Origin: Candidatus Brocadiaceae bacterium | Lineage (GTDB): Bacteria; Planctomycetota; Brocadiia; SM23-32 | Assembly (NCBI GenBank): GCA_003551565.1 | Contig: PUMZ01000378.1 | Coordinates: 1 to 41,327 of the forward strand | Length of the DNA stretch: 41,327 nt | Reading direction: 5' to 3' | Shown: positions 9,449 to 18,818 of the stretch, piece after piece | How positions within the stretch are numbered: position 1 is the first letter of the stretch | How the letters are laid out: each line of letters starts with the position of its first letter | Made by a program: the position numbers and the translations under genes | Notes under the pieces: model-generated | What the model was told of the DNA's origin: nothing | Seen by the model: the letters and a program-made list of their open reading frames with translations, nothing else | Databases searched by the model: none

Positions 9449-9557
9449 CCCCGGGCGACCAAAGCGAGCCCGGGGAAACAGAGAACACGCGATTCAACCA
9501 GCCCCGCAAGGGGCGAAACAAAATCCGGATGCGAAGGTTGTCGCGCCCCTCCGGGGC
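9449..9557. repeat. Cluster of short GC-rich palindromes adjoining repeat copy 1
   Basis: CCCCGGGC-N11-GCCCGGGG (9449-9475), GCCCC-GCAA-GGGGC (9501-9514), GCCCC-TCC-GGGGC (9545-9557). Confidence 0.75.
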
Positions 9558-9612
9558 TCACCCCAAAAGAGGGCCCGGGGTCATGTTTTTGCCCGCTCCA
9601 ATCGGTGCTCAC

Positions 9613-9641
9613 TTGCAACTCCTCGAACGACGGTGTATTAT
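9613..9641 (+). promoter_or_regulatory. Putative sigma70-type promoter for hisB
   Basis: TTGCAA - 17 nt - TATTAT, 56 nt upstream of the hisB ATG. Confidence 0.5.
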
Positions 9642-9696
9642 ACAACTTATGGTTGGACATTAAAGTGCGCACAATGGGAGGAGATAGCGACGAACG

Positions 9697-10299
9697 ATGA
9701 GCGAGCAAAAAAAAAGGAGCGGTGAAACAACCCGCAAGACCGAAGAAACGCAGGTCCGCCTGAGCATCCTTATCGACGGAACGGGCAAGAGCCATGTGGA
9801 AACGGGAGTGGGATTTCTGGACCATATGATCCGATTGCTGGCCGGGCATGCCGGATTCGATATCAACATCGGCGCCGAAGGCGACCTGGAGGTCGACGAT
9901 CACCATACGTGCGAAGATGTCGGTATCGTGCTGGGAGAGGCCTTCAGAGAGGCACTGGGCGACAAGTCCGGCATCACCCGCTTCGCCGACGTCGCGGCGC
10001 CGATGCAGGAAAGCCTTGTCTCCGTCGCACTCGATATCTGCGGCAGGCCCCATCTGGTCTATGACGTCGAATACCCCACGGAAAAAATAGGTGGGTTCGA
10101 TACGAACCTCGTCGAAGAATTCCTCCATGCTTTTGTCACCCATGCGGGAATCACCATGCATGTGCAGCGTGTGCGCGGGACCAACTCGCACCATATCGCC
10201 GAGGCCGTGTTCAAAGCCATGGCCCGGGCGCTCCGCACCGCGGTGGCGATCGACCCCCAATCGGCCGATACTATCCCGTCAACCAAAGGAGTACTCTGA
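9697..10299 (+). CDS. hisB: Imidazoleglycerol-phosphate dehydratase
   Basis: GVGFLDHMIRLLAGHAGFDI, DDHHTCEDVGI, RVRGTNSHHIAEAVFKAMARALRTAV hallmark motifs. Confidence 0.97.
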   Translation: MSEQKKRSGETTRKTEETQVRLSILIDGTGKSHVETGVGFLDHMIRLLAGHAGFDINIGAEGDLEVDDHHTCEDVGIVLGEAFREALGDKSGITRFADVAAPMQESLVSVALDICGRPHLVYDVEYPTEKIGGFDTNLVEEFLHAFVTHAGITMHVQRVRGTNSHHIAEAVFKAMARALRTAVAIDPQSADTIPSTKGVL

Positions 10300-10331
10300 T
10301 TTGTGACGGCTCACCACACAAAGGGGCCTTT

Positions 10332-11858
10332 ATGAAAAAAAGGAATGCAATACAACCCGCGATTCACTTTTCCATTCTGTTCCTGTTGCTGTGTTCGCTG
10401 TGGATCCAATCCGGCGCTGTTGTTGCGTCGCAGGACGGGACAATCCTCCAGGACCTCTGGATGAGGGTTTACATGGAGAACCAGCGGGTCGGATATGCCA
10501 ACTTCCGCACGACCGAAGTCGTCCAGGGCGGAGAATCCAATTACATAACAGAGGTCGAACAGCATTTTAAAATAAGCCGGGCGGGTGTTGAGCTCGAGTT
10601 CGATACGCGTCAGAAGATTACCGAGGACGCAGACGGCAATGTGCTCGCGTTCCGGCAGGTCATGGAGCAGGGCCCACTCCGCCAGGAGATGAGCGGAACG
10701 GTCGAAAACGACCGCCTGAAACTGGTGAGCGGCCGGGGGCCGGAGGCCGTCGAGCAGGTGATGGCCGCGCCGCAGGGACTCGGGCCCTGGGCGGTTGAGC
10801 TGCGCACCAGGGAATACGGCTTCGAAGAGGGAACTGCATACTCCATAGATATTTTTCTGATGGACGCTCCTTCAACCGCCGTGACCGCTGATGTGGAAGT
10901 CGGCGGAGAAGAAGAAATCCAGCTGTATGGAGTCAAGAAACAGCTCCACAAAGTGGAAACCGGCTATTCTATTATGCCGGGGGTGACATCGGTTTCGTGG
11001 GTTGACGCCGGGGGGCGGCTCTGGCTCTCGAAGATGGATATGGGGATTTTTGAACTGGAGATGCGCAAGGCGCCCCGATACGCCGCGCTCCGGCCCATCG
11101 ATGGAGCAGGGGTGGGCATGGATGTGTCGGTCCAGCCGCGGGGAACTCTGCCACAGGACCCTTCCGGGCTGCAATTCCTGAGGCTGAAACTGACTCCCAC
11201 CGATCCTGACTACAGTCTGCCGGAACTGCCTTCCGGCGTCTTCCAATCCGTCGAGCTGACTGATGATGGTATGATTGTCGAGATTACCAGGGCGGACGTG
11301 TCGGCTGAAACAAGCTACGAGCTGCCCTATGAGGGCCAAACCAAATCGGCGTTGCTGGCCGAGACCCCCTGGCTTGAGGTGAACTCGCCGATCATCCGTG
11401 ATATGGCCCGCGCGGCCGCGGGGGGGCGGAGCGATGCATACCGCGCGGCTGTCGAGATCGAGCGTTTTGTGTTCGCGCGGATTCAGGACAAAGGCCTTGA
11501 TCTTGGTTTTGCCACGGCGGCCGAGACCGCCCGCCAGCTTTCCGGCGACTGCACCGAACACGCCGTACTGACCGCCGCCCTGGCCAGGGCGGCGGGCATG
11601 CCCTCAAGGGCGGTTGTGGGGCTCTCCTACGGAGGGCCCATGCCGGGCGATACGGATCCCCGGTTCTATTACCACATGTGGACCGAGGTATGGGTGGGCG
11701 AGTGGCTCCCGCTGGATGCGGCGCTCGGTGCGCATAATGTGACAAATCTGGCGATTGCCCGCAGCGGGCTCTCCGGCCACGAATCGATCTTCGACCTCAC
11801 CAACGCGACCCTGGCGCTGATGGGCAGGGTGGATATCGAAGTGTTGGACTACCGGTGA
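10332..11858 (+). CDS. Transglutaminase-like domain protein with N-terminal signal sequence
   Basis: Catalytic triad motifs GDCTEHAVLTAALARAAGMPSRAVVGL ... YYHMWTEVWVGEWLPLDAALG; hydrophobic N-terminus. Confidence 0.85.
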   Translation: MKKRNAIQPAIHFSILFLLLCSLWIQSGAVVASQDGTILQDLWMRVYMENQRVGYANFRTTEVVQGGESNYITEVEQHFKISRAGVELEFDTRQKITEDADGNVLAFRQVMEQGPLRQEMSGTVENDRLKLVSGRGPEAVEQVMAAPQGLGPWAVELRTREYGFEEGTAYSIDIFLMDAPSTAVTADVEVGGEEEIQLYGVKKQLHKVETGYSIMPGVTSVSWVDAGGRLWLSKMDMGIFELEMRKAPRYAALRPIDGAGVGMDVSVQPRGTLPQDPSGLQFLRLKLTPTDPDYSLPELPSGVFQSVELTDDGMIVEITRADVSAETSYELPYEGQTKSALLAETPWLEVNSPIIRDMARAAAGGRSDAYRAAVEIERFVFARIQDKGLDLGFATAAETARQLSGDCTEHAVLTAALARAAGMPSRAVVGLSYGGPMPGDTDPRFYYHMWTEVWVGEWLPLDAALGAHNVTNLAIARSGLSGHESIFDLTNATLALMGRVDIEVLDYR

Positions 11859-11888
11859 GCTATGCGTGGTCGCGATTGATGGATGAGG

Positions 11889-12881
11889 TTATCGCTTATA
11901 GAACTCCCCGCCGTAATGGACGAATTCGTCGCACATGGCCCTGATCTTTTCCTCCGTATGCCCTACGGCCTTCGGTGAAGCATACCACTGGGCGATGAAG
12001 CCGCCGTTGAAACGCCCGAAATTGTCGATCAGTGCGCGTGCATATGCACGTATATCCTCCAGGGCGCCCCGGGACATCGTCTGCTGGATATCAACCGGAC
12101 ACCAGAAGCACAGCCGTCCTCCGAAACGCTCCGCCAGCATTTCCATCCCCATGTTCTCCTGCTGGTCCATCTGTATGACATCGAGTTCGGCATCGATGAA
12201 ACCGTCCAGCAACCCGGCGATATGCCCGCACGAGTGCAGGAAGTTCAGCAGGCCGCGCTTGTGCGCGTGGCGATAGATGCGCCTGTAGGCCGGAACCCAG
12301 AACTCATTGAAGATCCGCGGGCTGACCATGGGGCGGTCCTGCAGCCCCCAGTCATCGCAGGACAGGATCCCATCGGCGCCCAGTTCGGCGAAATTGTCGA
12401 TCGCATCGATGGCGATATCGGCGAGCCTGTCGAGCAGGCGGCGCAGTTGCTCCGGGTGTTCGTAAGGGTCCGTCCAGGCCGCCTGGTGGCCGCGCAGGTA
12501 CTCAAGACGGTGGATGAGACTCAGAGGAACGCCCGCCAGCACGAATTTATCTTCGGTGTTGTTCCCCACCTTCTCGCGGGCGCCTTCATAGCGCGCCGGA
12601 TTCGCGTAGTCGGGCCAGCGAAAGTCCTCCAGCATGGCGTAGTCGCCCAGCGGATGTTCGGTCACCTGCCCCATCGTGACGTCGTCTTCAAGCCTGGTCC
12701 ATATCGACCCGAATTCGTCTTCCCACTGTGTCGCGGTCCTGACGCGCGGACGCCAGTTTGGATCCTCTCCCGGTCCGATGGTCAGCAGGTCGGTCGGGTA
12801 TCCATCGGGCATCCTCCCCAGTGGCACACGGTCCGGTCCCCCGAACCGGACGGCTTTTTTTACGCGCTGTTTTGATGTCAT
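11889..12881 (-). CDS. URO-D (uroporphyrinogen decarboxylase/MtaA-CmuA-like) family protein
   Basis: MTSKQRVKKAVRFGGPDRVPLG N-terminus; ADGILSCDDWGLQDRPMVSPRIFNEFWVPAYRRI; FLHSCGHIAGLLDGFIDAELDVIQMDQQENMGME. Confidence 0.85.
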   Translation of the reverse strand: MTSKQRVKKAVRFGGPDRVPLGRMPDGYPTDLLTIGPGEDPNWRPRVRTATQWEDEFGSIWTRLEDDVTMGQVTEHPLGDYAMLEDFRWPDYANPARYEGAREKVGNNTEDKFVLAGVPLSLIHRLEYLRGHQAAWTDPYEHPEQLRRLLDRLADIAIDAIDNFAELGADGILSCDDWGLQDRPMVSPRIFNEFWVPAYRRIYRHAHKRGLLNFLHSCGHIAGLLDGFIDAELDVIQMDQQENMGMEMLAERFGGRLCFWCPVDIQQTMSRGALEDIRAYARALIDNFGRFNGGFIAQWYASPKAVGHTEEKIRAMCDEFVHYGGEFYKR

Positions 12882-13044
12882 CGAATGGCATTCTCCATGC
12901 GTTAATTACTGTCGCTGCTTTATCCCGCATATTTCATAAAACAAAGACAAACCGAGAACGCGTGAAAAAGCGGATTATGAGACATCCGGGGTGGTGTCAA
13001 AAAACCCCGATTGTTCAAGAAGAGCTTGAGAAAGAATTGAGCGC

Positions 13045-15297
13045 CTACTCCAGTATTGTGAGCACACCGTAATCCGGAAAATCGATCCGGAGCACCTTTC
13101 GCTTGCCCGCATTGCTGACGCTGACGATGGTGCCTTTTCCGTATTTGTTATGCCTGATCTCCTTGCCGGGCTGCATACCGCCGTTTTCGGCTGCAGGGAC
13201 GTCGGCGGGGACCTTTGCCGGGCGTCTTTTGGTTTTCGCTTTCTTCCCCCGCCTTTTCCAGGCTTTCGAGGCGGTCCCGTTTCCTTTCCAGCGTTTTGAA
13301 GGGCTCCGCCGCTGCCGGCCGCTGCCCCCGGACAAAGGCGTCAACGGGGCAGGCATATTTTGTTCCCACAAAACTCCCTCGTTGGGCAATTCCATCAGAA
13401 ACGGCGATTCCCCCGTCACCTCGAGTTTTCCCCGTATCATGCGCTCGCATGCGTAGCTGAGGAACAACTGTTCCCGGGCCCTGGTCATGCCAACGTGGAA
13501 CAGCCGCCGTTCCTCCTCCATGGCTTCGTCCTCATCCATGGTTCCCCTGTCTTCCAGGGCGCGCGGATGGGGCAGTATCCGGTCCTCGACCCCGGCCAAA
13601 AAAACAACGTCGAACTCCAGCCCTTTTGCCGAGTGGAGGGTGAGCAGGGAGACCGTGCCGGCGTCGGGTTTCCAGGCGTCCGCATCGCTGGCCAGTACGC
13701 TCTGTTCCATAAATCCCACCAGGCCGCCTTCGGGATTCTCTTGCTCGTACTGTTCGGCAAAGGCAAGGAAGTATTCCAGCAGTTCGCGGGTCTGTTTTTT
13801 TTCCTCCTGCTTGAACGCTGAAAGGTAATCGGTGGTATCGATCACCCGCTCCACCGCCCCTCTTACGTCCCCGGCGCCGGAGCAGGCGCGGGACAGTTCT
13901 TTCACCATCGACGCAAATTTTTCCACAGCTTTGCGTGCGCGTGTGGGAAGCCCGCTGATGCTCCCGGGGTCGAGTATGGCGTCATGCATCGTTTTGCCGG
14001 TCCCCTGCGCGATCTCCTGTATTCTCTGGATAGTTTTGGCGCCGATGCCTCGTGCCGGGACGTTGATGATCCGCCGCAGGGCGACCTCGTCCTTGGGGTT
14101 GACAACCAGATGCAGATAGGCGGCGATGTCTTTAACGGCCTTGCGTTCGAAAAAACCCGTGGTATCCACCACCTGGTAAGGGATTCCGTGCCTGGAGAAC
14201 ACGGCCTCGAATTCGCGGGACTGGTTTTTGGTCCTGTACAGCACGCCGATCCCGTTTTTTTCCGGGCCGTTATCCGTCAGTCCACGGATTTTTTCAGCAA
14301 TCCATTCCGCTTCTGCAACGGCGTCGGGACACCCTGCAATCCGTACGGGATTTCCCTGTTGCGCCTCCGTATAGAGCCTTTTCTTATGCCTCAGTTTGTT
14401 GAAACCCACTGCATGGGAAGCAGCTCTGAGGATGTTGGCCGTCGAGCGGTAGTTGCGCTCGAGCTTTATCACGGTCGCCGCGGGATACTCCCTGTCGAAG
14501 TGCATGATGTTCTCCATCCTTGCCCCGCGCCATGTATAAATCATCTGATCGGGGTCGCCAACGGCGGTAATATTGCGGTGTTTTCCCTGCAGGGCCCGGG
14601 CAATGACGTGCTGAGCCTGGTTCGTATCCTGGTATTCGTCCACGAGCAGGTATTGATAAAGCTGCTGATAATGGGCGAGAACGCGGGGGTGTTGATCGAA
14701 GAGGCGGACTGTTTGAACCAGCAGGTCGTCAAAATCAAGCGCATTGTTGGCGGCGAGTTCGGACTCGTATTGTTCGTAAATCCTCACCGCCTGCCCGTCC
14801 CACTTGCTTACGGCCCTTCGTGCTGCATCTGCGGGCGATTCAAGCCTGTCTTTATGGGCACTGATACTGTCGAGTATCTCGCCGGGTTTGTAGTAGTCGG
14901 GGTCGAGATTAAGGGCCTTGCACCTGCGTTTCACCACGCGCAGTGAATCGCTCCTGTCGTAGATCGTGAAGGAGTTTTCGCGGCCCATATGGTGGATCTG
15001 TCGCCGGAGCAGCATGGCGCAGAAGGCATGGAATGTTTTTATGGTCACCCCGCGCCCCACCATTTTCTCCACCCTTTGCTCCATTTCGGAGGCGGCTCTG
15101 TTGGTAAAGGTTATTCCGAGTATCCGGGAGGGGGGCACGGCGTTTTCGATCAGGTAGGCGATTCTGTGCGTGATGACCCGTGTTTTTCCGCTGCCTGCCC
15201 CCGCCACGACCAGCAGGGGACCGTCTCCGAACGTGACGGCGCGGAGCTGGCTCTCATTGAGACCGGCGGTGACGACTTGATCTGGTGTTGCGGGCAT
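13045..15297 (-). CDS. UvrD/PcrA-type ATP-dependent DNA helicase
   Basis: LNESQLRAVTFGDGPLLVVAGAGSGKTRVITHRIAYLI, LLVDEYQDTNQAQ, TLHSAKGLEFDVVFLAGVEDRILPH, EEERRLFHVGMTRAREQLFLSYA. Confidence 0.96.
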   Translation of the reverse strand: MPATPDQVVTAGLNESQLRAVTFGDGPLLVVAGAGSGKTRVITHRIAYLIENAVPPSRILGITFTNRAASEMEQRVEKMVGRGVTIKTFHAFCAMLLRRQIHHMGRENSFTIYDRSDSLRVVKRRCKALNLDPDYYKPGEILDSISAHKDRLESPADAARRAVSKWDGQAVRIYEQYESELAANNALDFDDLLVQTVRLFDQHPRVLAHYQQLYQYLLVDEYQDTNQAQHVIARALQGKHRNITAVGDPDQMIYTWRGARMENIMHFDREYPAATVIKLERNYRSTANILRAASHAVGFNKLRHKKRLYTEAQQGNPVRIAGCPDAVAEAEWIAEKIRGLTDNGPEKNGIGVLYRTKNQSREFEAVFSRHGIPYQVVDTTGFFERKAVKDIAAYLHLVVNPKDEVALRRIINVPARGIGAKTIQRIQEIAQGTGKTMHDAILDPGSISGLPTRARKAVEKFASMVKELSRACSGAGDVRGAVERVIDTTDYLSAFKQEEKKQTRELLEYFLAFAEQYEQENPEGGLVGFMEQSVLASDADAWKPDAGTVSLLTLHSAKGLEFDVVFLAGVEDRILPHPRALEDRGTMDEDEAMEEERRLFHVGMTRAREQLFLSYACERMIRGKLEVTGESPFLMELPNEGVLWEQNMPAPLTPLSGGSGRQRRSPSKRWKGNGTASKAWKRRGKKAKTKRRPAKVPADVPAAENGGMQPGKEIRHNKYGKGTIVSVSNAGKRKVLRIDFPDYGVLTILE

Positions 15298-15485
15298 TGT
15301 ATTGCATCCGGGAGATTTTAGTGAGATCGGAACACTGCGGAGAGGAAAAGTCCATGATACAGCATCGGGCCCCGGCGATCAAGTCATCCGCCCGAAGCCC
15401 GGCCGGCATTGGCCTTACCCGGGCGAACTTTGATATACTTCTATTGTCTGATATCGGAAGTTTCTGCTTTCTAAAGGAGGTTTTT

Positions 15486-16748
15486 ATGGCAGTTGGCGTT
15501 AACAGCGACAGGGACATTGTACGCGGTCTGGCCGGGGAGCTGGCCGAGATCGCCTCCCGGCCGTGCCAGCGGGAGAAGATCGAAGGCTGGAAAAAGATCA
15601 ACAGCCTCGGTACGCACCGCCCCATGCTCTGGATCACGGAGATCCCATGGGGCGAGCTGGAGGGTAAGGTGGAGGAGATTACCCCGGTTTGCAAAGACGA
15701 GCAACTCCGTGCGCTGGAGAGGGAACTGCGCCGGAAATTGTTCACCGCACGGCGCCTCTCCTGCGATGAGGTCGTCAGCCGCGTCTTTTATGTTCCCAGG
15801 GTCATTGCCGGTATGGATCGGGATTTTGGTGTTGAGGGACGTGAAGACGTTATCAATCAACCCGGCGGAACACACATCCGATCGCATCACTACCGGCCGG
15901 TGATTTCGGAGCCGGAAGATATCGAAAAAATAAAGATGCCCCGGCTCGCTTACGACCGCCGGCGGACGCTCGAACGCAGGGCTGTTATCGAAGACCTGCT
16001 GGGCGACCTGCTCGATGTCGAGATCAGCGGCCCGCGCGTCCACTGGTTCAATGGGTGGGATCTGCTCGTGCGATGGACGGGAGTGACCGAAGCGCTCACG
16101 GACATGGCCCTGCGCCCGGAGTTCATCCATGCCCTCATGAGGAGGCTGACCGATGCATTCCTCTCCCGCATGGATCAGCTCCAGGAGCTTGACCTGCTCG
16201 ACCATCCCCACCCGCAGGACCGTATCGGCTCCGGAGGGGCGGGGTATACCGATGAACTTCCGCAACCGGACCATGATCCCGACCATATCCGCACCATCGA
16301 CCAGTGGGGCGGTGCAACCGCCCAGATATTCAGTGAGGTCTCGCCAGCGATGCACGAGGAGTTCGCGCTGAAATATGAGAAGGAAATCATGCAGCGCTGT
16401 GGGCTGAACTATTACGGCTGTTGCGAGCCGCTGCACGCTAAAATGCATATTCTGGCCGGAGCGTCCCGCCTGCGGAAGATAAGCATCAGTCCGTGGTGTG
16501 ACGTTGAGAAGGCCGTCGAAAATGCCGAAGCCACGTACGTGTTCAGCCATAAACCGTCTCCGGCTGTTCTGGCGGAGGACAGCTTCAATCCTCAGCGCGC
16601 CGAGCGGGATATACGCCGGCGCATCGCACGCTCCGGCGGCATGCCCTGCGAGTTTGTGATGAAAGACATCAGCACGGTACGCGGCGATGTGGATCGCCTG
16701 ATAGCATGGTGCGAGATGGCTTATCGTATTGTTCGGGAAGGGGAGTGA
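15486..16748 (+). CDS. URO-D-like family protein
   Basis: Start at ATG 15486 after aaaggagg; ...YYGCCEPLHAKMHILAGASRLRKISISPWCDVEKAVENAEATYVFSHKPSPAVLAED resembles the C-terminal half of URO-D-like proteins. Confidence 0.7.
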   Translation: MAVGVNSDRDIVRGLAGELAEIASRPCQREKIEGWKKINSLGTHRPMLWITEIPWGELEGKVEEITPVCKDEQLRALERELRRKLFTARRLSCDEVVSRVFYVPRVIAGMDRDFGVEGREDVINQPGGTHIRSHHYRPVISEPEDIEKIKMPRLAYDRRRTLERRAVIEDLLGDLLDVEISGPRVHWFNGWDLLVRWTGVTEALTDMALRPEFIHALMRRLTDAFLSRMDQLQELDLLDHPHPQDRIGSGGAGYTDELPQPDHDPDHIRTIDQWGGATAQIFSEVSPAMHEEFALKYEKEIMQRCGLNYYGCCEPLHAKMHILAGASRLRKISISPWCDVEKAVENAEATYVFSHKPSPAVLAEDSFNPQRAERDIRRRIARSGGMPCEFVMKDISTVRGDVDRLIAWCEMAYRIVREGE

Positions 16749-16751
16749 GTC

Positions 16752-17342
16752 ATGGACCGAAGAACCGGATCGGAACCCGAAACCGGCGCCGGGCGAACGA
16801 TGCCGGAAAGCAGCATCGCCCTGCTGGGTTTGAAACACAGCGGGAAAAGCTCCGTCGCCGTCCGTCTGGCGGAAAGGCTGGACCTGCCCTGTGTGGATAC
16901 CGACCGGTTGCTGTCCATCGAATCCGGCTGTGCCGGGGCGAGGGATGCATATAAGACGCTGGGGAGGGAAGGTTTCAGGAAGATGGAGTACAGGGTGTGC
17001 GGGCGGCTCGCCCGCCGTGCTGCCAGGGAACTTGTGGTGATTGCTACCGGTGGCGGGATTGCAGACAACGAAAAGGCTCTCGATGTGCTCAGCCCTTCCG
17101 TCTGTTTTGTCTACCTGCGTGAGTCGGAATCGGTGCTTTACGAGCGTTTTATGGGGGGCGGACGCCCCGCCTTCCTGCCGGAGGACAACACAAGGGAAGC
17201 ATGGGCGCGCATCTACATGAGGCGTGACAAATGTTACCTTCGCCGGGCGTTCGCTGTCATCGATTGCCGCGGGCGCTCGATCCGGCAAATTACGGAGGAA
17301 GCCATCGGGTTACTTGTGCCCGACGGGCGCTTTGGTTTATAG
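16752..17342 (+). CDS. aroK: Shikimate kinase
   Basis: IALLGLKHSGKSSVAVRLAERLDLPCVDTDRLLSIESG; VIATGGGIADNEKAL; GRPAFLPEDNTREAWARIYMRRDKCY; located directly upstream of aroC. Confidence 0.85.
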   Translation: MDRRTGSEPETGAGRTMPESSIALLGLKHSGKSSVAVRLAERLDLPCVDTDRLLSIESGCAGARDAYKTLGREGFRKMEYRVCGRLARRAARELVVIATGGGIADNEKALDVLSPSVCFVYLRESESVLYERFMGGGRPAFLPEDNTREAWARIYMRRDKCYLRRAFAVIDCRGRSIRQITEEAIGLLVPDGRFGL

Positions 17343-17424
17343 TTTTGCTGCATTAGTAATGCCCGGCCTGCGGTTCCGGAGAGTGTGCTCCCGGGGCTGC
17401 ACCGATTCTATGTGGAGGGCGGTT

Positions 17425-18483
17425 ATGGGTGGAAATACTTTTGGAGAAGCGTTTTGCGTAACAACGTTCGGCGAGAGCCACGGTGGCGCCGTGGGTGCGG
17501 TGATCGACGGCGCATCTCCCGGAGTGGACGTATCCGTTGAGGATATCCAGGCGCAGCTCGACAGGCGGAAGCCGGGCCGGGGCGGGGTGAGCAGTACGCG
17601 GCGCGAACCGGATAAGGTCAATATATTGTCCGGGGTTTTCGGGGGCAAGACAACCGGTACGCCCATCCTGCTGATTCTTTACAATAAGGATGCCGATCCC
17701 GGGGCCTACGAGGAAATTCGTTCGCTATTCCGCCCCGGTCACGCCGATTACAGCTACAGGAAAAAATACGGGATCCGCGATTGGCGAGGCGGCGGACGCT
17801 CCAGCGGACGTGAAACGGCTGCGAGAGTTGCCGCCGGCGCCGTGGCCCGTCGCTGCCTGCAACAGCGCGGCATTTCGGTGCTGGCCTACACCCGTGCGGC
17901 CGCGGGCATATGGTGCGGGCATGTCAAACCGGAAGAGATCGAAAATAACGCGCTCAGGGCGCCCGATGCGGATGCAGCAGAGAAGATGGCGCAAAAGATA
18001 CATGAACTTCAGCAGCGGGGCGACAGTGCGGGGGGGATCGTCGAATGCCGCATCCACGGCGTTCCGCCCGGCCTGGGCGAGCCGGTCTTCGACAAACTCG
18101 ACGCCCGCCTTGCCGGGGCCATATTCAGCATCGGTGCGGTCAAAGGCGTGGAATTCGGCGCCGGCTTCCGTTCGGCCGACATGACCGGCAGCGAGCATAA
18201 CGACCGGATGGGTGAGGGCGAACGGTTCCTGTCAAATAACGCGGGCGGCATACTCGGCGGCATCTCCACCGGCGCCGATATCGTGTTCCGGGCGGCGGTG
18301 AAACCCACTCCCAGCATTTCTTCGCCCCAGCAGACGGTTGATACCGACGGCCAGGACGCTACCATTCGGATCCGGGGCCGCCATGACGCATGCATCTGCC
18401 CACGGATCGTGCCGGTTGTGGAGGCGATGTCGTGCCTTGTGCTTGAGGATCACTTCAAACGGCATGCAGCGCTTACGGCCTGA
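17425..18483 (+). CDS. aroC: Chorismate synthase
   Basis: MGGNTFGEAFCVTTFGESHGGAVGAVIDG, DWRGGGRSSGRETAARVAAGAVAR, KPTPSISSPQQTVD, RHDACICPRIVPVVEAM. Confidence 0.97.
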   Translation: MGGNTFGEAFCVTTFGESHGGAVGAVIDGASPGVDVSVEDIQAQLDRRKPGRGGVSSTRREPDKVNILSGVFGGKTTGTPILLILYNKDADPGAYEEIRSLFRPGHADYSYRKKYGIRDWRGGGRSSGRETAARVAAGAVARRCLQQRGISVLAYTRAAAGIWCGHVKPEEIENNALRAPDADAAEKMAQKIHELQQRGDSAGGIVECRIHGVPPGLGEPVFDKLDARLAGAIFSIGAVKGVEFGAGFRSADMTGSEHNDRMGEGERFLSNNAGGILGGISTGADIVFRAAVKPTPSISSPQQTVDTDGQDATIRIRGRHDACICPRIVPVVEAMSCLVLEDHFKRHAALTA

Positions 18484-18550
18484 GACGGACCGGCCCGAAA
18501 ACCCGCTCGTCGTGTGGACGCTTTCAAACGTCCCGGGATAGGCGCGCTTA

Positions 18551-18658
18551 TTTCACGCGTTCTCCGTGGTGCACTGATGTGGCAGAAGAGCAAACGCCAC
18601 CTGCCTGTGCGTGGGCACCTGTCTGCGTCGCGGAAGCGACAGGCAGGCGCAGACAGGT
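18551..18658. repeat. Dispersed intergenic repeat, copy 2 (compact form)
   Basis: 43/44 nt core identity with 9403-9446; 11-bp perfect palindrome ACCTGTCTGCG/CGCAGACAGGT around GTCGC-GGAA-GCGAC; 9-bp inverted CTCCGTGGT (18562) / ACCACGGAG (18726) around the region. Confidence 0.85.
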
Positions 18659-18818
18659 TGTCTTTGTGTACGCGATGCGCGGCAATCCCCGGACTCCGCA
18701 GCCTCTGAAGGCAAATCTTCAGTAAACCACGGAGTTTCCACACCGTGACGGGGTGCCGTTTTGGATCATTGCTTTGGCGCGCGGGCTCCCGGGTTGTGAG
18801 GTATGCCGGGTCGCTGTG

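Noticed and set aside
8286-9521. 411-aa minus-strand ORF over the FAD oxidoreductase and repeat region
   Set aside because: No recognisable motifs; runs through the palindromic repeat (translation ...CRFRDADRC... merely reflects the repeat) and opposes a strongly supported gene.
9275-9557. CRISPR array
   Set aside because: Repeats are palindromic and heterogeneous without regular spacers, and no cas genes are present.
12985-13040. Rho-independent terminator for the UvrD-like gene (CGGGGT...ACCCCG and TCAAG...CTTGA)
   Set aside because: Stems are weak or the T-run falls inside the would-be loop; not convincing.
15471-17288. 605-aa antisense ORF opposite the URO-D-like gene and aroK
   Set aside because: Low-complexity Pro/Arg/His-rich translation typical of antisense shadow frames; sense frames are well supported.
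18450-18743. 97-aa ORF covering repeat copy 2
   Set aside because: Its only similarity to the 9352-10260 ORF (PACRFRDADRC) is the translated DNA repeat, not a protein family.
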